64,000 bases of DNA from Sipunculus nudus (Eukaryota > Annelida > Sipuncula > Golfingiida > Sipunculidae): assembly GCA_026874595.1 (NCBI GenBank), contig CM049312.1, positions 51,403,429 through 51,467,428 on the forward strand, given 5' to 3'. The translations under genes were made by a program, and so were the position numbers. Shown here one piece after another: positions 49,245 to 60,045 of the stretch; within the stretch, counting starts at the first letter, position 1, and every line of letters starts with the position of its first letter. A model generated the notes under the pieces. It saw only the letters and a list, made by a program, of their open reading frames with translations. It had not been told where the DNA came from and searched no databases.

Positions 49245-49335
49245 AACCCCCCGGCCCGTAGGCTGGGGTGGGGGGGTGGGGGTTCGGTGGGTTCGGACGA
49301 ACCCCCCCGCTGAGTTCCACCTGACGAATACAGAT
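49245..49335. repeat. G-rich fragment, inverted relative to 51925-52010
   Basis: GGCCCGTAGGCTG followed by G runs, then GGTTCGGACGAACCCCCCC, a short hairpin-forming segment. The complement of the GGCCCGTAGGCTG word and a C-run recur at about 51966-52000. The G runs could form a G-quadruplex. Confidence 0.55.
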
Positions 49336-49659
49336 ATACCATAATCTTGGAAAATTTAACTCTTCTGCATGTCGGGTTCCATGCATGTTCTGTCAGGGAA
49401 AGACTATATTTCTGTATAAATATTGTTTATAGCGGCCTCTTTTCTTTAGCTCTGTCAGGGATGTAGATTGCAAGTAGGCCCTACAGTTCAAAATGTTTAA
49501 TTTCACCTCTGAAGCAAGCTCTAAATAACCCGTTCACTGCTTGCTTCTGATTATAGTTCGGCATTGGATGTTTGTTGCCATGTGACGGGGATAAAGAGAA
49601 AATGGTTGATTTTCCCCTTTCGTGCAAAGAGGACAGTAGCACCCTCTTGTTTCCGGGCC

Positions 49660-50560
49660 AACGGATCTAACTAAGGCCACTTTGTCAGTTGATCACAGGG
49701 GACATACGTACCAAGGGACCAAACCAAGCTTGCATGATTCCTTAAGAATAATAAATAAAGGGGAAAAAACAAACAAAAGTTTAAATATATCATATAGAGA
49801 TTAATAAATGAGCTTATGGAACATTTCGATTTGTTGGTGAAGTAAAATAAAAGGAGGGCCTTGCATATTGCTTTGTTAGTTCAGAATACTATATGGCGAT
49901 GATCCATTGTCTATAGCTGTCCTGTCAGCAGTTTTTCTTACCGCTAGATTAGCATGTTTTTACATCTTTACCTTCGGATTTGAAATTTTACAGCAGTATG
50001 ATGTACAGAAGTTCTACCAAACCGGAAACTAGGTAACTGTGCTTTGTTCCTTTGAAAAATAAAACTAAACCAATATATGCATTCAAAACCTATTTTAACA
50101 ATTCAAGACTTCCTTATATAAAAAAATGTTTAGCTTGCATCGTTCTGAGGCACAGAACTTTTCATTATATGTCCGATGTATATGAGGAAAATTAAGTGAG
50201 TACTGAGTAATTAGAAAATTTTATGGACTGGAGCATGTGTTTGGTCGAAAATCTTTATACCCAATGAATATATGTTAACCGCTTAAGCTGGAGCTCAGTT
50301 CATCCAGAAAATAACTTCAGTTAATTTAGATATAAGTATACATCGGAAATCAGGTCAGAAATTCAATGTATTTATAAAGTAATCAACAAAGGTAAAATCA
50401 CTACAATGAATTCTACCATATACTTTGACCATCGCATATTGCTTTCTTGTAAGCACTGTTGATTTAATTTTTCAAATACCGTGAATACATGGATATTGAT
50501 TTTGAAATTCTAAGACAGTTACCCCCTCCACCTCCCCCCCCCCCCCCCCCCAAAAAAAAA
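49660..50560 (+). repeat. diverged dispersed-repeat fragment related to the CTCAGCTGAC family
   Basis: GTTAGTTCAGAATACTATAT then GATGATCCATTGTCTATAGC and TTAGCATGTTTTTACATC keep the order of the family's 5' part, and TTGTAAGCACTGTTGATTTAATTTT matches its interior (shown here for position only). It ends near a C-then-A low-complexity run at about 50530-50562. Confidence 0.5.
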
Positions 50561-50562
50561 AA

Positions 50563-51480
50563 TTGTCAGGTATTTGAGTTTGCAGGGAGGGATAATACTA
50601 CATAATTTATGAGTAATCCAGATCAGGGAACATGCCACCTCCACTGCATGCGTACTGGAGGGCAAGCTGGCGATTTGCTATATAGATACATGCCGAAGTG
50701 GAGCACACAGCCAGTAGGGACTAAGGAATGACATAATCATCATTTAATATGTTTAGTAATAATATGGATTTCACTCATCGAGGCTCTTTCAGTTACTGTT
50801 ATCATTTATTTTGTCAGCTTTAAGGCTATACACCCCCTAAATAGTTTAGTCAACACATTTCATTTATCATACAGTACAAATGCATGTATAAACCTAATTA
50901 GTTTGTTTTTATTCGGAACCTTCAGAAGTGCTCCGGGATCTTAATTGATCCCTTAAAGTTCGAGCTCCTGCCCAGTTCTGTCTTATATACTGCTTCATTT
51001 GTCAAAGAATTTCAAAATAATTCTAAATGCCTTGCCTGTTGCATGGTCATTTTTAATTAATGCAAATTTCAAGTATAGCTACAAACAGCAAACAGTATCC
51101 TGTTTGACACTAAACATCACCAGGTTTATTTCTTTCCAAGAATGTTAATTTACAAGTTATCTGCATTGAATGTATATCAATTTCTAGCAACCTCGTTTAA
51201 CTATCAGTTAACGTGATAATCACTCGAATTGATAGCTATACCGGAGAATATCAAATGACTGAGATGTGAGTTTGACAAGGAATATGACTGTTTCCTTTTT
51301 CAAACTGAAATGGATGTCAATGCACGTTTTTGCAACTGAAATGCCCCTGTTTAGTGTACACGTATATATAGCCGAATCCACTTTATGACCATACCTGTGC
51401 TGTAGCAGACGCTTGCAAAACGCTTTGGATGGGACGTTCTGAGTACATAAGGCGAGATAAAGGACAATTCGCAAAAAAAA
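50563..51480. other. intergenic stretch, nothing recognised
   Basis: AT-rich unique-looking sequence. An 84-codon - strand frame at 51220-51474 has no recognisable features. Confidence 0.6.
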
Positions 51481-51481
51481 T

Positions 51482-51647
51482 TTATGCTTATTTTGATTGT
51501 TTTCATTCAGTTAAAAGAAACATCTGGTTGATATATAAATGTGTGTGTGTGTGTGTGTGTGTGTGTACATTTTGTACCTGAAGAGTGAACCGGCTTGTAA
51601 GTATGCTTATTTGGATTGTTTTTAATCAGTTAAAAGAAACATCGGAT

Positions 51648-51730
<83 letters not shown>

Positions 51731-51757
51731 TTTTGTACCTGAAGAGTGAGCCGGCTT
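51482..51757. repeat. tandem duplication whose two copies carry different microsatellites
   Basis: Copy 1 (51482-51597) and copy 2 (51603-51757) share TATGCTTATTT(T/G)GATTG, CAGTTAAAAGAAACATC and TACATTTTGTACCTGAAGAG. Between them copy 1 has (GT)n (51541-51566) and copy 2 has about 75 bp of (TA)n (51650-51725). Confidence 0.93.
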
Positions 51758-51924
51758 GACTGCTGCTTCCACGAAACGTACAGATCTGTCACACAAACTC
51801 GTGAAGTCAAACTAACCGTACATTAATTATTTACTTATAAACGCTCCCATATGGTAGAGCACTATCACCGCGATGTATTGAATTCCTGTTATGTGAACAA
51901 TACAAATTTTATATATATATATAG

Positions 51925-52010
51925 GTTCCACCGTCAGTGAAAACGAACCCTCCCCACTCAGCAGTCAGCCTACGGGCCTGCCCCCCCCCTTCCCCCCACC
52001 CCCATCAAGT
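51925..52010. repeat. C-rich fragment, inverted partner of 49245-49335
   Basis: CAGTCAGCCTACGGGCCTG followed by C runs; the reverse complement begins CAGGCCCGTAGGCTGACTG, the same core as at 49253. Confidence 0.5.
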
Positions 52011-52935
52011 CATTATACCTATATAGTGGGGACGTTATGGCAACTGTATAAATAGCATAAAATTGAAAAAAAAAGTTTATTAAATAAATTGGATCTCAAT
52101 AGACAAATGCGTGAACTGTTGTGTTGAACTGTCAACAGCTTATCAAAAAGGTTACCAATGGAAACGCATGGTCAGATCTCAAAATATTATTTGCAACAAT
52201 TTCTTCAATCATATCAACCAACCATGGCCTAGGTTACCTCTTCCTCTCATACTTGTTCTACATTTCATAATATTTTAGATTTTAATCTTCCAGGTGTTTA
52301 AGTACTGTTGAATGCTCCGTCCCCCCTCTCTCTCTATCTCCTTTTCTCTCTACATCCAACCCTCCTTGCTGTCTTCACTATTTCCTTTTCCGAACCCCAT
52401 CCCAAAGTCAGCCTCAGTAAACAAGAACAAGATGAATCAGATATGTTCATATTTTTATATATTGTATAACTATCCGTCCATAGGTACCTATGTACATGCC
52501 AGAAATTGTGTAAAATGTAGACCTGGTGAGCATCAAAATAATGTCAAGACTGAAGAGATATTATGTCATACAGTCACAAACTCATATATAAATCCCCTCA
52601 TCAGCATAGTTAATCATAACATCATATCTGTCAAATTGAAAGCTTGCAGACTTCCATACACTATTGATCCTTCAACAAATAGCCTTATCATCATTCTACG
52701 TCGCTTAGTATACTGTCATTGCATTCATATTTGCTCAAATAAATTGTTTTAACCCCTCCCAAATAAATAAAAAATAAACCACTATATTTTACTCCATATT
52801 AATCCATCAGTCAGGTTATTTCATATATCATTTATTCACATATTACATTACATCCCTTTATAATAGCCCAACATGTCCATGATATACATAAGCTTTATCG
52901 ACTCAATATAGAATCACAATGGTGATACATTTATA
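52011..52935. other. intergenic stretch with low-level repeat remnants
   Basis: AT-rich. A 146-codon + frame at 52312-52752 starts in a CT-rich tract and has no recognisable domain, signal or splice context; I do not call it a gene. It may be part of the family whose 3' end is at 52952. Confidence 0.5.
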
Positions 52936-53776
52936 GTCCAATCATGATCAGCTGAGCGCCGTGACCCATGGGTCCCTTGATTACAGGGTGTATTTGAACA
53001 CCCAAGAAATAGTATAAAATACATACAAATGGCCAGATATCAAGTTCGGCTTGACCAACTACTTTTGAAATCAGGTTGCCGGAAGATCTTGGATACCTGT
53101 GGTATCAAGGGAACCTGTGAGCTTATGCGATGGTGTTCACACCGTCGTCCTCATGTTAAACCATCTCAAAAAGGGCAGGTGCTAGCATCACCAAATTTTA
53201 TGCAAATATCAGGCATCTAAATATTCTATCGAATTAAGTTTTTCTTTTGGCTATCTGCATTGACTCAACTTTCACAGGGAAAAGCTAAAATAAAAATCTT
53301 TAATAATCTTTTTCTGCGAAACTGTCCAGCCAAATTGTTCAATATTTCAATATATATTAGTTTTCACATGATAACACCAGTTTAGTTTGAAAAATTGGTT
53401 TCAAACTTGACTGATATATGGCCCGTCATTAAAGTAAGAACTGTTGATTCTGGGTCCTGAGATCAAAGGTCAAGGTCACAGGACCCACTACTTTAGAAAG
53501 ATTGTAGATGCATTTTAAGCCAAACTTTTCATCTCAATCCTTCCATAATCGACATGTGGTGCACCTGCCAACAGGGGATGTTTCCTTTTGATTTTGGGGT
53601 CACAAGGTCAAAGTCACAGGGCCCATCCATGCACAAATTAGTTTATGGATGATAACTCCAGTTTGGGTAGACAGGTTGGCTTCAAACTGATCACAGGACA
53701 AATATTTTGGAAAACCTCATAAACATATATCCTTATAGACAAATGCAGCTGAGCTTCGAGACCCATGGGTCCCTAG
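52936..53776 (+). repeat. 3'-type ends of the dispersed-repeat family and an internal segment
   Basis: CAGCTGAGCGCCGTGACCCA then TGGGTCCCTTG ends at about 52979, and GCAGCTGAGCTTCGAGACCC then ATGGGTCCCTAG ends at about 53775. Between them lie AGATCAAAGGTCAAGGTCAC and GGTCACAAGGTCAAAGTCAC, words typical of long mollusc dispersed repeats. A third such end is at about 56270-56300 (CAGCTGAGCGTCGAGACC). Confidence 0.65.
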
Positions 53777-54058
53777 TTGTGTAGAGTTGTGGAAAGCTGA
53801 AGTCGGTCTTGTGACTAAGTAAGCCTACCGATATATTAGAAAGAGGGCAACAAAATGGTCTTCTTCTGCAAAATGTTGTTTCAAATTCTGTAACATTGCA
53901 CAAAAAAGATTCTTATAAAATGTATAGGTGGCCTCTGTTCAAATGTACGTTTATGAAAAAAAATATTTTTGGTGAATTATTGGACCTTTAACAATGAAAA
54001 GACTGTGAGATACTTGGTAAACAAAGCTAGTTGATTGTATTAACATACCCAGCTCTGT

Positions 54059-54161
<103 letters not shown>

Positions 54162-54539
54162 GCTGTACAGGCAACATGAATCATTGTTATCCGTTTGTAG
54201 CGTATGTGTCAGATAAATTCATGAAATATATATATATAGCTTTCAATAGGCATCTGTTATTTACTAAACATTTTGATAAAAAATCATATGAATATGTCAG
54301 CTCGAAAAAAAGTCTTCTAGTTTATAAAAAACAGATTTGGCAACCTGCCAAGATTTTGTCTGTATCTATAGATAGCTTGGCAGACTACCAACTGTTTCAA
54401 ATTTGACAACAGGTGAAGTTTTAGTCTGTATCTATTTATAGCTTTGGCATGCTGGCATGTGTATCAGATTTGGCAACCGGTCAAGAGTTTACTCAGTGCA
54501 GCAACTACACCTGGCAATTAGCTTCGCTTGACGTCAGGG

Positions 54540-55250
54540 CAACTGCCTTCCTCAGCTGAGCTTGATCAGCTAAGTGCACCCGATTCAACAGAGTTTGATG
54601 TATTGGCTTGAAATTGTGGCCTGTCAATGCATCTTTGGTGGCTTTCTCGTACACAAGAATGGTGTCGCCACCTGCAATGAACTTTGCACAGTGAATGTTC
54701 CTATAAACAATGATATATAAGCCTGAAATTGTGCATATCCATGCATCTTGGATAGCTTCGTCGTATACAAAACTTGTTGCGCCACCTACAAATTTTAAAC
54801 AGTGTATGTACTTATTTCTAAGGACGGATTTGATATATCAGCCTGAAATTTGGCATTTCTATACATCTCGGATAGCTTCGTCACATTTTTGCAAAGTGTA
54901 TGTCCCTGCTTATTTCTCAGGAGTGATGTGCCTGTCCATACATCTTGGATAGTTTTCGATGGCTTTCTCTAACACAAGACTGGTGGCGCCGCCTACAATT
55001 ATTTTGTGTTGTGTACATCCATGCCAGTATTTCAGGAGTGACGTTTGTGTTATTGGTGATGTATTTGGGTCCAAAATGTTCAGTACTTGCATTTTACATA
55101 TACATGTCACACATTTAGTTTAAAGGTAGAGGTCAAGCACTTTATCATTGAAGCATTAAGCCTGATGTATATCTCATTGCACAGGTTCTCATTAGGCCTG
55201 CAGGCGTTGTTTCTTGTACGGAAGACAACTAGCGCCGCCTATGATCTTTT
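54540..55250 (+). repeat. dispersed repeat, GGCGCCACCTAC family, copy 2
   Basis: Four or five units of about 110-130 bp, each with CATCTTGGATAGCTTCGTCG, a TACAAAACTTGTTGCGCCAC or TGGTGGCGCCGCC core, and CAGTGTATGT. The last part matches copy 1 at 43570-43790 closely (ATTATTTTGTGTTGTGTACA, TCAGGAGTGACGTTTGTGT, GCATTAGGCCTG-like end). Confidence 0.82.
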
Positions 55251-55377
55251 TGATGTTTTGTGCCGTTTAATACCCACTTCTCTGCCATTTAAGAAAAGTG
55301 TGAGTTGATAACTACAGAAATTAAAGAGCAGATTTTATTTATATTACACCCATGCATCGACATGAATCATATGATGA

Positions 55378-55748
55378 TTATGTGGCTTCTGTGGCTCAGG
55401 GGTAGAGCGCAGGGCTCAAACCCGGGAGATCGTGAGTTCGACTCTCAGTCGAACCGGTGAGATTTTTCACGGTCGACCCCTACCCGGGGTGGGTGCTCTG
55501 CAACAGTCAGGTTTCACTCACAAACAGGTGCGCCTTTCGGGGTTTCCTCGGTGTTATGACCCAGCAATGAGGATGAGGACCCGCAGGAGTGAATCACCGA
55601 GCCTGGTTGACGCCAGAGCATTGTGTGCAAGCCCCTGTCACGGAGTCCGAAACCGGAATAGAAATTCTGCGGTTGTATATATACTTATTTAAGCAAGCAT
55701 TTAAAAAAATGGAGGCGGTTACCTCCACCAAAAAAATCTTTAAAAAAA
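55378..55748 (+). mobile_element. tRNA-derived SINE with target-site duplications
   Basis: A tRNA-like head holds a box A TGGCTCAGGGG (55392-55402, matching TRGYNNARNNG) and a box B GTTCGACTC (55436-55444, matching GWTCRANNC). The T-arm GTGAG-TTCGACT-CTCAG is nearly paired. A tRNA-unrelated body follows (GGGGTTTCCTCGGTG, GACGCCAGAGCATTGTG), then an A-rich end after GGAGGCGGTTACCTCC. AATCATATGATGA occurs on both sides (55365-55377 and 55749-55761) as the target-site duplication. The 86-codon frame across it is not a gene. The family name is unknown to me. Confidence 0.85.
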
Positions 55749-55849
55749 AATCATATGATGAAGATTATTCAAACTGGGCTCATGATCTTCAATATAAAAG
55801 TGTCGTTATCTTGAAAATCTGATAAAACAAGAATGGGTGGATGAATTAT

Positions 55850-56305
55850 TATGAAAATCAGAATGCTATAAGTTCAGTGAAAGTATAAGTATGAAAACTG
55901 GTGACCTTGACCTTGATATTCATTGTAAAAGTGGCCGCCACTAGGATAATTATTGAAATACTGTATTTTTTCCCTCATCTTCCTTCATCTTTTGTTTCAG
56001 CTAAGTTCTCTAGAGATGTTCCGAAACTGGCGACCTTGACTTTGAACTTTAAGGCTAGTATAGTGGAACTTTAGGATATTTTGTATATATATATGTTTGA
56101 ATACTGACTTAACGTTTAATGCCGCACCTTCCATCTTTAAAAAAAATCCTTACCTGATAATAGATGTAGAAACCTGTAAATTTTGAGTTCACAAGTGCAA
56201 AGGTCAAGGTCACGGGTCCCACATTTTGAAAAAAAAAAGCTCATAAAAAATATCCTTATAGACAAATTCAGCTGAGCGTCGAGACCTGTGGATCCTTAGT
56301 TAAAG
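55850..56305 (+). repeat. dispersed-repeat fragment with GTGACCTTGACCTTG words
   Basis: AACTGGTGACCTTGACCTTG (55900) and GAAACTGGCGACCTTGAC (56020) recur here and at 59390-59720, followed by the family-type end CAGCTGAGCGTCGAGACC near 56270. Confidence 0.6.
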
Positions 56306-56929
56306 AAAACACGTACACACCCAGTACAGGGAACATCTTTAAAATGCCGTTATTAAGGATTATGTATTGCTTGTGACCAAAACTCAGATATATACAGATA
56401 TACCATGATCCCAAACTTACCTGAATAAAGGATACCCTATCTGTAGATGAGTTTTAAAATAAATACTCTAGATTTCATTTCCACTTGTCTAGTAGATCAC
56501 TTATTCATTCGGTCCAAACAGATAGACCAGCTCATATAATATATATGCAAAATAGAGTATACAGTTAATATAAATGACTCATTGATTTGTATAATATACA
56601 TTGTGTAAATTTAACACCCCCCCTTGTTCTTTTCAGTGACATCGTCTGTCGTCGTCATCTGTAGGATATCTTGTGATTGAAATAACTTTTGAAGGCTGCA
56701 TATTAATAATAATAATTATTAATTATTCATATTATGCGCATGCATCCAGAATTTAAATACTCCGCTAAACACGCCTGACAAAACATGCAGACATGAATAA
56801 AAATACATTATAACGCAATAGTTATGAACAGACATAAAACTTCAACTAAAATCGTAATGTCATATATCCTAAAATTATTACTATAACTTAAAAATTTAAC
56901 CAATTAAGAGATATATAGACCTGAACATT
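56306..56929. other. intergenic stretch, nothing recognised
   Basis: AT-rich sequence with a short C run (about 56619) and AATAAT runs near 56705. It ends at the 3' border of the non-LTR element remnant. Confidence 0.6.
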
Positions 56930-57188
56930 CACAAGAGGATTATTTAATGCATCCTTAAATTTGTCTACGGAGTCACATATTCTAATATATACTCTGGTAA
57001 CTTATTCCACAAAACTGGAGCAAAGAAGCTGATAGCTCTGCCTCCATATGTTGAAAGTATAGCTCTCGGTTCATGCAAAAGAAGATATTTATTATTAGAC
57101 CTCAGAGTACCAGGAGCTTGGTACCGCTGGAATAGTTCAGATAAGTAAGTCGGTGGCATCCCATGGGGGGCTTTTATGTAGGCCTAAG

Positions 57189-57638
57189 GCCAAAAAAAAT
57201 TATAATAATAAGGTTTGGTTTTCAGGCACTTTTAATCAGAAATCAATGAGGACGGGAGGTTTTTTATTTTTATTTTTTTGGTATGTTTTGATAAAAATGT
57301 CAAATAATAAGGGGAAAACATGATAATTAGGCAAAAAAAAATAATGTTTGGATCTCAGGCACTTTTTATCAGAAATCAATGAGGGCGGGCGGTTTTCTTT
57401 TTATTTTATTTTTTTGTATGTTTTGATTAAAATGTCAAATAATAAGGGAAAAGCATGATAATAACAGATTTATGTTACTAAACAAGTAAAAGCACTACAT
57501 AACAAAAGAAAAAAAAAAAAAAATTGTATGATTTTATCTTCTTGAAAGAATATCTGAGCGGCTGGAGCTCAAAACTGGTAAGTTTCTATTGAAAATCGAA
57601 ATAAAAAATTTTTGACGCGGGGTTTTAAAATTTATGCG
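57189..57638. mobile_element. 450-bp insert with GGCCTAAG duplication, inside the LINE remnant
   Basis: GGCCTAAG stands at 57181-57188 and 57639-57646, flanking the insert; the RT reading resumes on either side (SKIVLL before, AYIKAPHG after, with a one-base shift). Inside, a segment of about 130 bp is duplicated in tandem (CAGGCACTTTTAATCAGAAA and CAGGCACTTTTTATCAGAAA). The ends GCCAAAAAAAATTATA and CGCATAAATTTTAAAA (complement) are only weakly similar, so the class is unclear. Confidence 0.6.
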
Positions 57639-57672
57639 GGCCTAAGTAACACGATTTTAGACTGCATGCGAT

Positions 57673-57721
57673 CAGTGGCGTCAATTTTTCTTCCAGGGTT
57701 GGGTGGGGGGGGGATGACTTT

Positions 57722-57773
<52 letters not shown>

Positions 57774-58095
57774 TTCAGCGTCTCCGAGTGACATATTCAA
57801 CTATATATATGTATACATATAAGTATTATATATATAATTAATCATATTTCAAACAATTATAATGTTTAAGAAAATAAGTTATTTTTGTTAATTCTAACAA
57901 AGGTTTAGATATAATATTTTTAGTAAATAGATCCAAAGTCTTTAATTCTATTTATTAATATATTTCATTTGCTATGTTATAATATTATTCTTTGAAAAGT
58001 GTGGGGGGGGGGGGGGGTGATTACATTGACCATCCCCCCTTGCCAAAAAGTGGGAGGGTATATATACCCCCATCCCCCCTATATTGACGCCCCTG
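57673..58095. mobile_element. hAT-type non-autonomous DNA transposon (MITE), 423 bp
   Basis: The ends are CAGTGGCGTCAATTTT and, on the complement, CAGGGGCGTCAATATT: terminal inverted repeats with the CAG(N)GGCG start typical of hAT elements. Flanks are CATGCGAT (57665-57672) and CATGCGAC (58096-58103), an 8-bp target-site duplication with one change; 8 bp is the hAT length. Removing the element and one duplication copy restores the frame LLPADCRM-QSKIVLL of the host LINE. The interior holds (TA)n (about 57726-57768), G and C runs, and no open frame. Confidence 0.87.
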
Positions 58096-59099
58096 CATGC
58101 GACAATCAGCTGGTAACAAATGTTGCTCTATAAAGGAAAGGGTGATGATATGAGCACGTTATGGGTACCTGCATATACTATGCGGGCAGCATTATTCTGA
58201 ATCTTTTGTAGACAAGACACTTGAGATTACGGTAATCCATACAAAAGGGAATTACACACGTCCAGCCTTGACAGAATCAAGCTCTGTGCTGGCTGAGATA
58301 CAGTGGACCTTGAAAGGTATTCATGGATACATCCAAGATAGTGCAGATAAAAGTAAGAACTTTTACATAAAGAAATCATATGTGCTTTCAGTTTTATTTG
58401 ATTATCAAAATTAAAATCCAAATTCCGCATTTTAAAAGCCAATGCAATGCGAGCATAACCAATGATCAAGGTACGATTTTACTTTCTGTAATTGATTAGC
58501 TGTGCCAATAAAATTAACATAAGTTTTCTCACTATCAAGTTCGAGCTTATTTTTTAACATCCATTTCTGAATGTCATTCACACAAGTCTCTATTTTGCTT
58601 ATATTAAGGTTTAAGTTAGCAGGTAGAAATGATGAGTACAGCTGAATAAAATCTGCAGGAAGAGAATATTTTAAGCCGTGTTTTCTCATTTTGTTTCCTA
58701 ATGGCAATGTGTAAATGGTAAATAAAAATGTTCCCAGCACAGAACCCTGGGGTACACCGTTTTTTAAAACTAAGCAGCAGGATGCACTATCCTTAATTAC
58801 AACCGACTGTGTCCGCCGACTTAGATACGATTTAAACCAATCTAAAGCTAAAACATTAATTCCAAGCAGTTCAGAGAGCCTCGATACAAGGATCTGGTGA
58901 TCGATTGTATCGACAGCTGCGGTCAAATCAATAATCTCTCGCTTATCAGTAGCTTGTAAAATATTTCTCAAAATTCGAAACACTAATTGTTTATACCTAA
59001 ATACCGAGAATAATAAACCATTGACCTTGACATAGATTTTCAAAGTGAACCCCATAACATTTGAAAGTATTTCACATTATCTTCTCAAATTCGACACAC

Positions 59100-59745
59100 G
59101 ACCTATTTCAAGTAAATGGATGAATTCGAAAACTGGCCAAGTGGGCACTCAATGTTGTTTCAAAATTGAAAACAAATTGAAATGAGGTTGAGATGTTATT
59201 TTTCCACTAGCAATTCAATCTTAATTTTTCAACAAGTTGTCAATATTTAATCAATATTGATTTGACAATAATATCCCAATGTTGATGATTCAAGGTTGAA
59301 GCAATTTCCGATTACAACGCCTTTCCAATATTGTTTCAATTTTTGATGATAAATATTGATACAATATTTAATCATTGTTGATTTACTCACCGGGGATGAC
59401 CTTGAGCAAGATCATCAAGGTCAAATAAGCTGAATTATAGTTTATGAAAGTTCTCTAAGATGTCTTATGAAGTATTGCATATTTTCCACCCAGATTCGAC
59501 ACACAAGTTGATCTCTGAAGAGTTCGGGTACTGGTGACCTTGACCTTGATCTTCAAGGTAAAATCTGCTCAATTCTAGGATTATAGTGAAGCAAATAGCT
59601 TCGGAAGCACTGAAGATTTTTTTCCTCAAATTTGACACACCAGTCCTTTTTGTCAAACTCTCAGGATTTCGAAAACCGGTGGCCTTGATCTTAAAGGTAA
59701 AACCTGTCAGCTTTAACGGAGAGACTTCCCGGCCCAGCAAGATTC
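59100..59745. repeat. dispersed-repeat fragments (GTGACCTTGACCTTG type)
   Basis: CTGGTGACCTTGACCTTGAT followed by CTTCAAGGTAAAA at about 59530 and similar words at 59395 and 59685, with CAAATTTGACACACC-like words, match 55890-56060. The first 300 bp is rich in repeated CAATATTGATT/TTCAATTTTTGA words. Confidence 0.55.
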
Positions 59746-59748
59746 TCA

Positions 59749-60045
59749 GTGCTCGCTTTTAACATCGACCGTGTTCGGTATCTTCTTCTCTGCCCTTCTC
59801 TGTCCGGATCATCAACCAATCACCAACACCAAACAGAGTGTCGGATACCAAAGGACCTTTTCTATGGTCAGCTGGAAACTGAAATCAAAAACATGGGAGG
59901 AAACTTGAATGGACAGCTCGGTTTAGAACAAAACCTTGGCAAGATGGCATGGAGAGAGTTGAAGCCGTCGTGTGAACAGGGACCTACAAATACAGCAGAC
60001 GAATTACTTCCTGACCAACAACAACAGACTACACACGTCACATGA
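59749..60045 (+). pseudogene. possible LINE ORF C-terminal remnant
   Basis: The open frame contains CRIPKDLFYGQLE, then NLGKMAWRELKPSCEQG. The pattern RIPK-(x)-LFYGEL ... W(R) followed by a short hydrophilic tail is typical of the extreme C-terminus of many invertebrate LINE ORF2 proteins. The middle does not match, so a frameshift or divergence is likely. It is on the opposite strand to the LINE remnant at 56930-59050 and is a separate insertion. Confidence 0.4.

Larger units (their letters stand above)
56930..59050 (-). mobile_element. degenerate non-LTR retrotransposon (CR1/Jockey-like), reverse-transcriptase part
   Basis: Reading from 59050 down on the - strand: IIDLTAAVDTIDHQILVSRL (RT motif with the first catalytic Asp), LKNGVPQGSVLGTFLFTIY (RT motif), LPADFIQLYSSF where YADD is expected, then after a frameshift near 58470 SRLDVCNSLLYGLP, a stop, LQKIQNNAARIVY, LLPADCRMQSKIVLL and finally AYIKAPHG-MPPTYLSELFQRY with LWNKLPEYI and VDKFKDALNN. 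The order is that of the RT C-terminal half of CR1/Jockey-type elements. The catalytic YADD is altered, there are frameshifts and stops, the 5' half is missing, and two younger elements interrupt it (57189-57638 and 57673-58095). It is dead. Confidence 0.88.

Noticed and set aside
52312-52752. 146-codon + frame as a gene
   Set aside because: Starts in a CT-rich tract, AT-rich, no recognisable domain, and sits amid dispersed repeats.
55385-55460. Functional tRNA gene
   Set aside because: Box A and box B are present, but the acceptor and anticodon stems do not pair well and the segment is the head of a longer SINE with target-site duplications.
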